64,000 nt of DNA from Agromyces sp. S2-1-8 (GTDB taxonomy: Bacteria; Actinomycetota; Actinomycetes; Actinomycetales; Microbacteriaceae), in NCBI RefSeq assembly GCF_021129215.1, contig NZ_JAJOLP010000001.1, positions 2,170,001 through 2,234,000 on the forward strand, written 5' to 3'. Shown here piece after piece: positions 54,340 to 63,379 of the stretch. Within the stretch, counting starts at the first letter, position 1. Each line of letters starts with the position of its first letter. The notes beneath the pieces were generated by a model. The model was not told the DNA's origin. It worked only from the letters and a program-made list of their open reading frames with translations, and did not search any database. The position numbers and the translations under genes are program-made.

Positions 54340-55703
54340 GCGTCGAGCAGGCGCCGAGCGTCGAGCAGGCGCCGAGCGTCGAGCAGGCGCCGAGCGTCGA
54401 GCGCCCGGTCGCAGGCGGCACCGAGGCACCGCAGGACGTCGTCGCCGTCCCGGCGACGAACGGCCGGCGCGGCGGGGGAGTCTGGCGCAATCGCGACTTC
54501 CTGCTGATGTGGACGGGCGAGGCGGCGTCGGTCACCGGCGCCGGGATGACGAGCGTGCTGCTGCCGCTCATCGCGGTCGACCTGCTCGACGCCTCGGCGA
54601 CGTGGATGGGCGTGATCGCAGCGGCGACGTGGCTGCCGTGGCTCGTCGTGGGCCTGCCGATCGGCGCCTGGGTCGACGGTCGTTCGCCGCGCGCCGTGAT
54701 GATCGGCGCGAACGCGATCTCGATGGCGGCGTACGCCTTCGTTCCGGTCGCCGCGATGCTCGGCGTGCTGAGTCTCTGGCAGCTCGTGATCGTCGCGCTC
54801 GTCGTCGGCACCGCGACGATCGCGTTCCGCTCCGCCTACACGAAGCTGCTCGTGCGGATCGTGCCGGAACCCGATCGGGCGCTCGCCAACAGCCTCCTGT
54901 TCGGCACGGAGAACGCCGCGAACACCGTCGGTCCGGGGATCGGCGGTCTCGTCGGGCAGCTCATCGGGCCGGTGAAGGGACTGCTCGGCGAGGCGATCGG
55001 ACTTGCGGTCTCGCTCGTCTGCCTCGTGGCGATGCGACCCCACCCGGTCGCGAGACGAGTCGAGCGCGAGCCGCTCTGGGCATCGGTGCGTGCGGGGCTC
55101 AGGCTCGTGTTCGGCGACCGGATGGTGCGATTCTTCGTCGTGCAGGGCGCCGTGGCGAACTTCGGCCTGATCGGCCAGCAGGCGATCCTCGTGCTGTGGC
55201 TGAGCCGCGACCTGCGACTCGACGCCGCGATGATCGGCGCCGTGTTCGCGATCACCTCGATCGGCGGCGTCGTCGGGGCGCTCGCGTCGCCGTGGCTCGG
55301 CCGTGTGCTCGGCGACGCGCGCGGCATCAGCATCATGCTGACCGGCGCGGGGCTGATGCTGCCGCTGCTCGCCCTCGCCCAGCCCGGTCCGGTGCTGTGG
55401 ATCGTCGTCGTCGCCGATGCGCTGGCGGTGGCGGGCATCGTCGCCGCGAACGTGCTGCGACGCACCTGGATCCAGTCGTACGTGCCCGAGCACATGCTGG
55501 CGCGGCAGAGCACGAGTGCCCAGCTCGTGAACTTCGCGGGCATGCCGATCGCGGGCGTCCTCGCCGGCGTGCTCGCCGAACAGTGGGGACCCGCGCCGGT
55601 GATCTTCGCCATGGGCATGGTGGCGCTGCTCTCGAACGCCGCCTCGTGGTGCCAGCCGTGGCTCCGCCGGCGCGACCTTCCCCGCCCCGGCCGGAATGCT
55701 TGA
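54336..55703 (+). CDS. MFS exporter with repeated N-terminal tail
   Basis: This 455-residue, 12-helix major facilitator resembles macrolide/drug exporters of the MefA-like group: VWRNRDFLLMWTGEAASVTGAGMTSVLLPLIAVDLLDASATWMGVI, then GAWVDGRSPRAVMIGANA as motif A. Residues 2-22 are a tandem of Ser-Val-Glu-Gln-Ala-Pro encoded by three perfect 18-bp repeats. The ATG overlaps the ArsR stop, so the two are coupled. The substrate is probably a drug-like compound sensed by the ArsR protein (inference). Confidence 0.87.
   Translation: MSVEQAPSVEQAPSVEQAPSVERPVAGGTEAPQDVVAVPATNGRRGGGVWRNRDFLLMWTGEAASVTGAGMTSVLLPLIAVDLLDASATWMGVIAAATWLPWLVVGLPIGAWVDGRSPRAVMIGANAISMAAYAFVPVAAMLGVLSLWQLVIVALVVGTATIAFRSAYTKLLVRIVPEPDRALANSLLFGTENAANTVGPGIGGLVGQLIGPVKGLLGEAIGLAVSLVCLVAMRPHPVARRVEREPLWASVRAGLRLVFGDRMVRFFVVQGAVANFGLIGQQAILVLWLSRDLRLDAAMIGAVFAITSIGGVVGALASPWLGRVLGDARGISIMLTGAGLMLPLLALAQPGPVLWIVVVADALAVAGIVAANVLRRTWIQSYVPEHMLARQSTSAQLVNFAGMPIAGVLAGVLAEQWGPAPVIFAMGMVALLSNAASWCQPWLRRRDLPRPGRNA
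54339..54402 (+). repeat. 18-bp tandem repeat at exporter N-terminus
   Basis: AGCGTCGAGCAGGCGCCG occurs three times without change (54339-54392), plus 10 bp of a fourth. It stays in frame, so unit loss or gain changes only the tail length. Confidence 0.85.
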
Positions 55704-55728
55704 CGTACTACGTCACGCATAGTACGTT
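55700..55728 (+). promoter_or_regulatory. Promoter and palindromic operator of PadR unit
   Basis: TTGACG (55700-55705), 17 bp, then TACGTT (55723-55728): a near-consensus sigma-70 promoter. ACGTACTA and TAGTACGT (8-bp perfect arms, 9 nt apart; 55703-55727) cover the spacer and part of the -10, as expected for PadR repression. The -35 overlaps the upstream MFS stop. Confidence 0.7.
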
Positions 55729-55767
55729 GAGGGCAATATCAACGGGGTGTGCGGAGTGGAGGTCGTC

Positions 55768-56100
55768 ATGATCAGCGCCGACGCGATTCGCGGTTACGTC
55801 GATCTGATGCTGCTGTCGCTGCTGCGACAGCGTCCCTCGTACGCCTACGAGCTCGCGCAGCAGATCCACGCGGTGACCGGCGCGGAGTACTCGATCAAGC
55901 AGACCACCCTGTACTCGGCGGTGAAGCGCCTCGAGGGGGCGAGCCTCGTCACCTCGTACGCCGGCGCCTCGGAGTCGGGCAAGCCGCGCACCTACTACCA
56001 GATCACCGCCGACGGGCTCGCCTACCTCGAGTCGAAGGTCGCCGAGTGGCGCGACACGAGGTCCGTCGTCGATCGATTCATCGAAGGGGTCGAAGCATGA
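55768..56100 (+). CDS. PadR-family transcriptional regulator
   Basis: This 110-residue winged-helix protein reads DLMLLSLLRQRPSYAYELAQQIHAVTGAEYSIKQTTLYSAVKRLEGASLVTSYAGASESGKPRTYYQITADGLAYLESKVAEW. It is a short (subfamily 2-like) PadR protein. ATG 55768 has GGAGG 5 nt upstream; an earlier in-frame start at 55747 lacks this. The stop overlaps the next gene (ATGA). Pairing of PadR with a permease-prefix membrane protein is common in Gram-positives (family knowledge). Confidence 0.9.
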   Translation: MISADAIRGYVDLMLLSLLRQRPSYAYELAQQIHAVTGAEYSIKQTTLYSAVKRLEGASLVTSYAGASESGKPRTYYQITADGLAYLESKVAEWRDTRSVVDRFIEGVEA

Positions 56101-57170
56101 ACGTCATCACCGCCTATCTCGAGACGATGTTCGGCGCCTACCCGAAGACGACGCGGCTGCTCGAGGCGAAGGCCGAGCTCCACGCGATGATGGAAGACGC
56201 CTATCACGGCTATCTCGCCCAGGGCATGTCCGAGAACGAGGCCGTCGGGCGCGTCATCACCGAGTTCGGCAATCTCGACGAACTGGCGCCCGTGCTCGGC
56301 ATCAGCGCGGAGATCGCACCGTCCGGAAGCGGCCTCGAAGGCACGGGTGGAGCGCCGGTCGCATCGTCCGCACCGCCCGCGCCGGCCGTCCGCAAGGTGC
56401 CCGCGCCGGCACCGGTCACCCAAGAAGAGGCCGAGCGGTACGCCGAGGCCCGCCGCCGCAGCGAGCCGCGCCTGGCGCTCGCGATCGCGATGTTCGTCGT
56501 CTCGCCCGCGCCGCTCATCGCACTGGCGACCCTGGGCGCGGGCGGCGTGATCGGGGTCGGCCAGGACGCCGCGGCCATGATCGGCCTCGCCTGCCTGCTC
56601 GTGGTCGTGCTCGTGGCGGTGCTCATGGTCGTGCGCCGCGCCGGCGAGCTGGCGCCGTACCACCGACTCGCCACGGGCGAGTTCACCCGTTCGCCCGGAG
56701 TCGACCGGTGGGCGGAGCAGCTCGCCGCGGAGGCGGCGCCGAGGCGGTCGACGGCCCTGCAGGTCGCCGTCGCGCTCTGGATCCTGGCCGTCACCCCGGT
56801 GCTCGGCGTGAGCCTGCTCGCGCCCCCGTCGGTGTCCAACGCATGGATCGGCGTCGCGGTCGCGGCGATGCTCGTCATCGTCGCGGTCGGGCTCCTGATC
56901 TTCCTCCCGGCGAACTGGGCCGCTTCGGTCGCCGAGACCCTCTCGGGCGGCGGCTCGGCCGGTCGCCGGGCGAGCGACGGCGACCGCAGCATCGTCGGGG
57001 TGATCGCCGCCTTCTACTGGCCGTTGGTCGTCGCGGTGTTCCTCGGCTGGAGCTTCATCGGTCACGCCTGGGGCATCTCGTGGATCGTCTGGCCGATCGC
57101 CGCAGTGCTCTTCGGGGCGATCGCCGGCGGGCTCAACGCCGTCGAGCGGTATCGCGCGGCCCAGCAGTAG
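56097..57170 (+). CDS. Permease-prefix-domain membrane protein
   Basis: In this 357-residue product, residues 1-70 are the permease prefix type domain (MNVITAYLETMFGAYPKTTRLLEAKAELHAMMEDAYHGYLAQGMSENEAVGRVITEFGNLDELA), then a Pro/Ala linker and about six hydrophobic segments. These proteins are membrane partners of PadR regulators, of unknown biochemical role. It is translationally coupled to padR by ATGA and probably repressed by it. Confidence 0.82.
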   Translation: MNVITAYLETMFGAYPKTTRLLEAKAELHAMMEDAYHGYLAQGMSENEAVGRVITEFGNLDELAPVLGISAEIAPSGSGLEGTGGAPVASSAPPAPAVRKVPAPAPVTQEEAERYAEARRRSEPRLALAIAMFVVSPAPLIALATLGAGGVIGVGQDAAAMIGLACLLVVVLVAVLMVVRRAGELAPYHRLATGEFTRSPGVDRWAEQLAAEAAPRRSTALQVAVALWILAVTPVLGVSLLAPPSVSNAWIGVAVAAMLVIVAVGLLIFLPANWAASVAETLSGGGSAGRRASDGDRSIVGVIAAFYWPLVVAVFLGWSFIGHAWGISWIVWPIAAVLFGAIAGGLNAVERYRAAQQ

Positions 57171-57243
57171 CGACCCGCCATGTCCGAACCCGGGGATGCC
57201 CCGGGGCCGGCTCGCTGCGACCGAGGGGCCCGCCCGCGAAGCG

Positions 57244-57253
57244 GAGGCATCCG
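57244..57253 (+). repeat. GAGGCATCCG word in intergenic region
   Basis: An exact 10-mer copy in the 121-nt gap between the convergent membrane protein and amine oxidase genes; a partial CGGGGATGCCCCGG palindrome lies near 57190. Confidence 0.55.
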
Positions 57254-57291
57254 AGAGCTCGAACTCCCCGCCCCGCGGGCGCGACGTCAGC

Positions 57292-58965
57292 TCACGAGAG
57301 CGCGACCGCCTTCGCCGCCCGTTCGCCCGACTCGACCGCCCCGTTGAGGAAGCCGTAGTACTCGACGCTCGTATGCTCGCCCGCGAAGTGCACGTTGCCC
57401 TCGGGGGTCGAGCCCACGCCGAACAGCTGCGTGTACTGGCCCGGCCGCTGGCAGGTGTAGGCGCCGTGCGACCAGCGGTTCGCCCACCAGAAGTCGCGGT
57501 AGCTCTTGCCCGTGTACGCCGCCGTGACGCCCGGGAAGATCGGCTCGAGCTGCGCGAGCAGCCCCTGCACCTGCGCCGCCGGGGCGACGCCGAAGGGCTG
57601 GCCCGACCACGCCTTCACGTGGTCGCCCGAGGGGAAGAAGTTGTAGACGCCGACGGGCAGCGGGTGCGATGCCGTGTCGTCCCAGCCGCACTGGAACCCC
57701 GACGGATTCGTGTACGCCGCCCCGCCGTAGCCCTGCTCGACCCACGGCCGGTGCGAGACCTGCACGTGCACCTTGGCGTTCGCGCCGAGCCCGAGCTCGT
57801 CGATCGCCCGCCGGGTGAGCGACGAGAAGCCCGACTGGCTGAGGTCGCACTCGCGCAGCGTCGTGAACGGCAGCGCGAGGATGACGCGGTCGAAGGTCTT
57901 GTCGACGGTCTGGTTGCCGACCTTGAAGCTGAGCCGCACGGTGCCGTCGGCGTTGCGCTTGACGGCGATGAGCTCGTGGCCGTAGCGCGCCGTGCCGGCG
58001 GGCAGTTCCGCGAGCATGCGCGACACGATCTGGTCGTTGCCGCCGCGGACCACGTACTTCTCGTCGGCGCCGTTGATCGGCGAGAGGCTGTTCTGGGCGT
58101 TCCAGCCGAGGAGGTAGACGAGGTTGAGCGCCGACTGCTCGTGCGACTCGAGGCCGTACTCCGCCATCACGTTCGACTGCATGAGCTTCGCGAAGCGGCT
58201 CGACAGGCCACCCGGCACCTTCGCCGCGAGCCAGTCGTCGACCGTCATCCCGTCGAGGGCGACCCCGGCCGCCGTGTGCACGTCGTGGGTCTGGCAGTAG
58301 GGTGCGGCGGCGAGGTCGGCCTTCATCGCCTGGTACACCTCGCCCCAGTCGTCGTTCGCGTCGTCGTAGGGATAGTCGGCGCCGTCGATGCGGTACTTGT
58401 CGACCCAACCCATGTAGCTGCCGCCCGCGACGACGTCGAGGCTGAGCCCGAGGCTCGACGCGAGGTTGCGGATGGCGTTGTGGTCGGTGTTGACGAGCGC
58501 GCCGCCGTGCTCGACGACGATGCCGTCGTCGAAGTGGTCGCGCAGGCTGTAGCAGCGGCCGCCGGCGCGGGCACTGCCCTCGAAGAGCGTCGATGCGACG
58601 CCCTTCGTGCGCCACAGCCAGTGGGCGGCCCGCGTACCGGCGAGCCCGGCGCCGACGATGCCGACGCTCGGGGCAGGGGCGGGCTTCGCCGCCGCGGCGG
58701 CGGCCGGCATCGGCGAGGAGGCCAGTGCGAGTGCCGCGCCGGCTCCGGCGATGCCCGCGACCCTCAGGGCGTCGCGCCGGCTGGGCGGCGATTTCGGTCG
58801 TCCGGTGTCGGAAGAACTCGAGCCGGATGCCTCGGCGCGGGCCGCAGCGGCCTCGCCGAGCACCTCGTCGACGGGCATGCCGCGCCGCTCGGCTTCGCCG
58901 TGGGCGCGGAGGATCGCGCCGATCCGTGAACTGAGCGGCGTCGTGCCGCGGGGAGTTGCCTGCAT
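57292..58965 (-). CDS. Tat-exported flavin-containing amine oxidase
   Basis: This 557-residue monoamine/polyamine oxidase-like protein has a ~60-residue N-terminal region, then a Tat signal (SRRDALRVAGIAGAGAALALASSPMPAAAAAA), FAD-binding SVGIVGAGLAGTRAAHWLWRTKGV...EGSARAGGRCYS and the C-terminal FAD motif GNVHFAGEHTSVEYYGFLNGAVESGERAA. It oxidises amines to aldehydes with H2O2 release, probably outside the membrane. ATG 58965 has GCGAGG upstream. It lies downstream of the SIS and kinase genes on the same strand and near a spermidine/putrescine-type importer. Confidence 0.88.
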   Translation of the reverse strand: MQATPRGTTPLSSRIGAILRAHGEAERRGMPVDEVLGEAAAARAEASGSSSSDTGRPKSPPSRRDALRVAGIAGAGAALALASSPMPAAAAAAKPAPAPSVGIVGAGLAGTRAAHWLWRTKGVASTLFEGSARAGGRCYSLRDHFDDGIVVEHGGALVNTDHNAIRNLASSLGLSLDVVAGGSYMGWVDKYRIDGADYPYDDANDDWGEVYQAMKADLAAAPYCQTHDVHTAAGVALDGMTVDDWLAAKVPGGLSSRFAKLMQSNVMAEYGLESHEQSALNLVYLLGWNAQNSLSPINGADEKYVVRGGNDQIVSRMLAELPAGTARYGHELIAVKRNADGTVRLSFKVGNQTVDKTFDRVILALPFTTLRECDLSQSGFSSLTRRAIDELGLGANAKVHVQVSHRPWVEQGYGGAAYTNPSGFQCGWDDTASHPLPVGVYNFFPSGDHVKAWSGQPFGVAPAAQVQGLLAQLEPIFPGVTAAYTGKSYRDFWWANRWSHGAYTCQRPGQYTQLFGVGSTPEGNVHFAGEHTSVEYYGFLNGAVESGERAAKAVALS

Positions 58966-59071
58966 GATGAACCTCGCTGTTTCCGTATCGGTGTATCGGT
59001 GGAGCGGTGCTGAACATGGAGCAAGTTCGATGCCCGGGCCGGCAGGAGTGCCGGACACCCGACGCGCGGCA

Positions 59072-60079
59072 TCAGGCGCCCTCGCGCACCCCCTCTCCGT
59101 CGAAGAGGCGGTTCGCGACGAGCTCGCCGACGATCACCTCGGCGAGCGTCGCGACATCGGGCTCGTCGTCGTGCGCATGCCGCACGACGAGCTCGGCGCC
59201 GGCGAGTTCCCGGCCGACCGACGCGAAGCGCGACTCGCGCATCGCCATCCACTCGAGGGCCTGGTCGTCCCAGGCCGAGCCGGCGAACACGAGCGCCCGA
59301 TAGTCCTGGGTCTTCGTGAGGTACACGTCGACGTGCGACCAGTCGCCCGTCTCCGAGGCGAACGCGCCCACCCGCGGCACCTCCCGCAGCATGAGCGCCG
59401 ACTGCTGCGCGCTCGAGAGCCGCTCGACCGGGGCGAGGGTCCAGGTGCCCGACGGCCCGGCGAGCAGTCGGGTCATCGGGTCGAGCCAGCTCGAGCTCGT
59501 CGCGAGCAGGTCGGCCGAGGCGTCGGCGGCCCGGCGCAGCACCGCGGCGTCGAATCGTGCGGCACGGCCCGGCTCGGCGACCGGGCGCAGCGCGTGGAGC
59601 ACCGCGTCGACGACGGCGAACGTCGCCCGGAAGGTGCGACAGGCGACGCCGGATGCCTCGGTGCCGGCGACGAGCGGTACGACGACGTCGGCCGCCTCGC
59701 CGAGGGCGGAGCCGGGGCGGTTGGTGATGGCCACGAGCCGGCCCGACCCGCGGTACCGCTCGACGGCGCGCAGCACCTCGACGCTTCCGCCGGTCGCCGA
59801 CACGGCGACGACGACGAGGCCGGGTGCGGGCGCGGGCAGCAGCTCGGTGCTCGCGAGCTCGACGACGACGTGCGCGCCGGCCGCGCGGTGCCGTCGCGCG
59901 ACGACGTCGGCGGCGTACCGGCTCGAGCCCATGCCCACGACGAGCACGCGCTCGACGGCGCCGCGCGCGAGCGCGGCGACCTCGTCGAGGCCCGCGAGCC
60001 CGGCGTCGAGCGCATCGGCGAGCGCGCCGAGCGAGTGCGGGATCAGGTCGAGGTCGGCGCGGAAGGCGGTGGGGTCCAC
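59072..60079 (-). CDS. SIS-domain sugar-phosphate isomerase-like protein
   Basis: This 335-residue protein has two SIS folds like the isomerase half of GlmS or AgaS: RVLVVGMGSSRYAADVVARRH, VVAVSATGGSVEVLRAVERYRGSGRLVAITNRPGSALGEAADVVVPLVAG and the second half around LAPVERLSSAQQSALMLREVPRVGAFASETGDWSHVDVYL. There is no glutaminase domain, so it may deaminate or isomerise amino-sugar phosphates. Its start overlaps the kinase 3' end by 37 nt, implying coupled expression. Confidence 0.83.
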   Translation of the reverse strand: MDPTAFRADLDLIPHSLGALADALDAGLAGLDEVAALARGAVERVLVVGMGSSRYAADVVARRHRAAGAHVVVELASTELLPAPAPGLVVVAVSATGGSVEVLRAVERYRGSGRLVAITNRPGSALGEAADVVVPLVAGTEASGVACRTFRATFAVVDAVLHALRPVAEPGRAARFDAAVLRRAADASADLLATSSSWLDPMTRLLAGPSGTWTLAPVERLSSAQQSALMLREVPRVGAFASETGDWSHVDVYLTKTQDYRALVFAGSAWDDQALEWMAMRESRFASVGRELAGAELVVRHAHDDEPDVATLAEVIVGELVANRLFDGEGVREGA

Positions 60080-61245
60080 TGGGTCTCCGGATGTTCATCG
60101 GTCGATCGATGGCGGTGGGTGATGGCGGCGTCGGGCGCGTAGCGCCAGACGGGCAGGAATCGGTCGGCGTAGTGGAGTTCTGCGACGAGCTGCTCGGCGC
60201 AGAAGCCGGGCAGGAGCGCCTCGTCGAAGAGCTCGGGGCGTGAGAGCTCGGACCGGTACGCCTCGAGGAACGCGGACCGGGCCCGATCCGCCCACGCGAA
60301 GGCGCGGTCGTCGGCGCAGCCGATGCGGCGCTGGGCGACCGCGGCGACGAGGTCGAGCGACACGACCAGATGAGCGACGTCGCGCGCGGCCGCGTCGGCG
60401 CGCTCGCGGTCGTCGGCCGAGAGCTGCGGGTCGCCGTCGAAGTCGATGACGGTGTAGCGCCGGGTGCCGGAGCCGTCGGGGGAGGCGAGCACCTGCCCGA
60501 CGTGCAGGTCGCCGTGGATCGGGAACTCGAGCCCGGGCGAGGTGCCCCCGAGCGACCGGATGTCTCGGGCGAGCGAGGTGCGGCGGTTGTGCAGGCGCGC
60601 TCCGCTCTCGCCGTCGGCCGGATCGGCGGCCTCGAGCGCACGGGCGAGCGCATCCTCGGCGCGGACCAGTCGGGCGGCGGGCGCGTCGTCGCCGGACGTC
60701 ACGGCGGAGGCGCCGAGGACGCCGTGGATGCGGGCGACGCGTGCACCCAGGAGGCCGGGCCACTCGGGCTCCGTGCCCGAGCCGAGCAGCTCGACGATAT
60801 CGTCGACCGCCCAGGTCCAGCCGTCTTCGGCACCGGGCAGGTACTCGGTGACGATCGCGATCGTCGACCTGCCGAGCTCGGGATGCCGCCATTCGACTCG
60901 GCCGACCAGCCGGTCGACGTCGCGCGACCCCGCCTCGGCGAGTCGCTCGAGCAGGGCGCCGGCGCGGTCGGCGGCGCCCCAGCGGCCGACGAGCTTCACG
61001 ACGAGGCGCTCGTCGACGATGACCGAGACGTTCGTCTGGTCGACCGTGATCGCCCGCTCCGCGGCATCCGCCGTGATCGATGAGCCGGGAACCGCGGCGG
61101 CGAGCGCACGGGCGAGGCCGTCGCCGGCAGCGGGGTGCCGCCCGTCGGCGAGCAGCGCTCCGTCGTCGCCGACGGACAGCGTGCGCCCGCCGACGACCGG
61201 CTCTGCGCCGCTGATGGTGGAGCCGTCGCTCATCGTCGAGTTCAT
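60043..61245 (-). CDS. Maltokinase-like phosphotransferase (possible glucosamine kinase)
   Basis: This 400-residue protein has an N-terminal cap (residues ~1-90: VGGRTLSVGDDGALLADGR...VKLVGRW) and a kinase core with HGDLHVGQVLASPDG (catalytic Asp) and YTVIDFDGDPQ (metal Asp), as in actinobacterial maltokinases and their glucosamine-kinase relatives. Coupling to a SIS protein favours an amino-sugar substrate (inference); maltose or an aminoglycoside-like compound is the alternative. ATG 61245 follows TATAAT by 9 nt on the minus strand; ATG 61233 is possible. It is divergent from the ABC importer. Confidence 0.75.
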   Translation of the reverse strand: MNSTMSDGSTISGAEPVVGGRTLSVGDDGALLADGRHPAAGDGLARALAAAVPGSSITADAAERAITVDQTNVSVIVDERLVVKLVGRWGAADRAGALLERLAEAGSRDVDRLVGRVEWRHPELGRSTIAIVTEYLPGAEDGWTWAVDDIVELLGSGTEPEWPGLLGARVARIHGVLGASAVTSGDDAPAARLVRAEDALARALEAADPADGESGARLHNRRTSLARDIRSLGGTSPGLEFPIHGDLHVGQVLASPDGSGTRRYTVIDFDGDPQLSADDRERADAAARDVAHLVVSLDLVAAVAQRRIGCADDRAFAWADRARSAFLEAYRSELSRPELFDEALLPGFCAEQLVAELHYADRFLPVWRYAPDAAITHRHRSTDEHPETQWTPPPSAPTST

Positions 61246-61365
61246 TGAATTCGGATTATAACTATTCGGCAAAGCCCGCTCCAGTGTTTTCTCGGAGCCA
61301 TTGCCATTTCTTGATGACCGATGCAACAATCGCTCAACCTTGTCCACTGTTGCAGGAGGTTCCCC
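61246..61365. promoter_or_regulatory. AT-rich divergent promoter region with TGCAACA/TGTTGCA repeat
   Basis: Between the kinase and importer genes. TATAAT on the minus strand near 61255-61260 serves the kinase. TGCAACA (61322-61328) and TGTTGCA (61348-61354) are perfect arms 19 nt apart just before the importer ribosome site, a possible repressor site. Confidence 0.4.
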
Positions 61366-62472
61366 ATGCGTTCGACCCGTCGAATCGTCGCCGCCTCGGG
61401 CTGCGCACTCGCGTTCGCCCTCGCCCTCTCCTCGTGCGCCTCCTCCGGTGGCGGTGCCGCCGACGAGACGCTCGACCCCGACGCCGACCTCAGCCAGCAG
61501 ACGCTCACGGTGTCGATCTGGGCCGACTACTACCCCGAAGACCTCGCCGAGCAGTTCGAGCAGGCGACGGGGGTCAAGACGACGATCGTGAACCACACCA
61601 CCAACGAGGACATCGTCGCCAAGCTCACCGCGAGCGCCGACCCCGGCATCGACGTCGCGTTCGTCTCGGGCCAGTACGCCCAGGCGCTCGGCGAGCAGGG
61701 GCTGCTCCAGGAGCTCGACAAGTCGCTCATCCCGAACGAGGAGAACCTCTACCCCGAGGCGCTCGAGCTCGACTACGACGAGGGCAACGTCTACTCCGAA
61801 CCGTACGCCTGGGGCACGACGGGCCTCTGCTACCGTCCCGACCTGACCGGCTTCGCACCGACGTCGTGGAACGACCTGCTCGACCCGAAGCCCGAGCTCG
61901 AGGGCAAGACCACGATGCTCTCGACCGACCGCTGGCTCGCGATGCCCGCGCTCAAGGCCGCCGGTCACTCGCTCAACACGACCGACGACGCCGAGCTCGA
62001 CGAGGCGAAGGCGCAGCTGCTCGAGACCAAGCCGACCCTCCTCGCCTACGACGACACGACGTTCTACTCGAAGCTCGTCTCTGGCGAGGCCGCCATGGTC
62101 GAGGCCTGGGACGGCTGGTGCAACTACGGCATCGCCGAGAACCCCGACATCGAGTTCGTGATCCCCGACGAGGGCGCCGACCTGTGGGTCGACACCATGA
62201 CGGTGCTCAAGAGCTCGGAGAACAAGGAGGCCGCGATGGCCTTCGTCAACTACATCCTCGACCCCGAGGTGCAGACCTGGGTCGCCGAGAACATCCTCTA
62301 CAAGGTGCCGAACCAGGCCGCGATGGAGGCCCTCGACCCGGCGCTCGTCGAGCAGTACCCGACGCTCGGCATCTCGGTCGACGAACTGTTCGAGCAGGAG
62401 GTCATCGTCGACCTCGGCGAGGACACGACGAAGTACGTCGACCTCAACGCCGAAGTGCTGGCGACCAACTGA
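61366..62472 (+). CDS. Spermidine/putrescine-type ABC transporter substrate-binding lipoprotein
   Basis: This 368-residue exported binding protein has an RSTRRIVAASGCALAFALALSSCASS lipoprotein signal with lipobox cysteine, then a PotD/PotF-like fold (LTVSIWADYYPEDLAEQFEQATGVKTTIVNHTTNEDIVAKLTASADPGIDVAFVSGQYAQAL...PYAWGTTGLCYRPDL; VDTMTVLKSSENKEAAMAFVNYILDPEVQTWVAE). ATG 61366 has AGGAGG 7 nt upstream. The family also binds other amines and sugars, so the ligand is not certain. Permease genes follow. Confidence 0.88.
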   Translation: MRSTRRIVAASGCALAFALALSSCASSGGGAADETLDPDADLSQQTLTVSIWADYYPEDLAEQFEQATGVKTTIVNHTTNEDIVAKLTASADPGIDVAFVSGQYAQALGEQGLLQELDKSLIPNEENLYPEALELDYDEGNVYSEPYAWGTTGLCYRPDLTGFAPTSWNDLLDPKPELEGKTTMLSTDRWLAMPALKAAGHSLNTTDDAELDEAKAQLLETKPTLLAYDDTTFYSKLVSGEAAMVEAWDGWCNYGIAENPDIEFVIPDEGADLWVDTMTVLKSSENKEAAMAFVNYILDPEVQTWVAENILYKVPNQAAMEALDPALVEQYPTLGISVDELFEQEVIVDLGEDTTKYVDLNAEVLATN

Positions 62473-62476
62473 CGCC

Positions 62477-63379
62477 GTGACGTCGACACTCGACCGGAAG
62501 GCCCCCGCCGTACGCGCACCCCGCGCGCGGCGGGGGTTCGCCCCGGTTCCGTTCCTCGCCCCGGGCCTCGTCTTCCTGATCGCCTTCATGGCGATCCCGG
62601 TGGGCCTGCTCGCGTTCTACAGCTTCTTCAAGCGCGGCCGCTTCGGCGGCGTCGTGTTCGAGTTCACGCTCGACAACTGGGTGAAGCTCTTCGAGCCGCT
62701 GTACCTCGGTGTCATCGTGCAGTCGGTCGGCGTCGCGCTCGTCGTGACCCTCCTGGCGCTCCTCATCGGCTACCCGATGGCGTACGCCATCGCCGGGCTC
62801 TCGCCGAAGTGGCGCACCGTCGCGCTCGTCGCGATCGTGCTGCCGTTCTGGACGAACTTCCTCATCCGCACGTACGCGTGGATCCTGCTGCTCAACAATG
62901 CGGGCTGGGTGAACCAGTGGCTGCAGTCGCTCGGCATCGTCGACGAGCCGATCGCGATGCTGTACACCCCGCAGGCGATCGTGGTCGGACTGCTCTACAT
63001 GTACCTGCCGCTCATGGTGCTGCCGCTCTACGCGTCGCTCCAGCAGCTCGATCCTTCGCTCCGCGAGGCGGCGACGAACCTCGGCGCCACCCCGTGGCGC
63101 ACCTTCCGCACCGTCACGCTGCCGCTCTCGCTGCCGGGGGCGCTCACCGGCTGCATCTTCGTGTTCGTGCCGGCCATGTCGAACTTCGTGATTCCCGAGC
63201 TCATCGGCGGCGGCAAGACGATCATGGTCGGCAACCTCGTACGCGACCAGTTCTTCGAGGCGCGCGACTGGCCGTTCGGCGCGACCCTCGCGCTCGTGCT
63301 CACGATCATGCTCGTGCTCGTCATCCTCGTGCAGTCCGCGGTCTCGCGGCGCCTGACCGAAGGGAGCCGCCGTGGCTGA
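62477..63379 (+). CDS. ABC transporter permease (PotB-like)
   Basis: This 300-residue integral membrane protein has six hydrophobic segments and the EAA loop (LREAATNLGATPWRTFRTVTLPLSLPG) that contacts the ATPase. The LPFWTNFLIRTYAWILLLNNAGWVNQWL segment is characteristic of PotB/PotH. GTG 62477 lies 4 nt after the lipoprotein stop. The stop overlaps the next permease by 8 nt. Confidence 0.92.
   Translation: MTSTLDRKAPAVRAPRARRGFAPVPFLAPGLVFLIAFMAIPVGLLAFYSFFKRGRFGGVVFEFTLDNWVKLFEPLYLGVIVQSVGVALVVTLLALLIGYPMAYAIAGLSPKWRTVALVAIVLPFWTNFLIRTYAWILLLNNAGWVNQWLQSLGIVDEPIAMLYTPQAIVVGLLYMYLPLMVLPLYASLQQLDPSLREAATNLGATPWRTFRTVTLPLSLPGALTGCIFVFVPAMSNFVIPELIGGGKTIMVGNLVRDQFFEARDWPFGATLALVLTIMLVLVILVQSAVSRRLTEGSRRG

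Noticed and set aside
54339..54402. CRISPR-like array
   Set aside because: Units are contiguous with no spacers and are in frame within an exporter gene.
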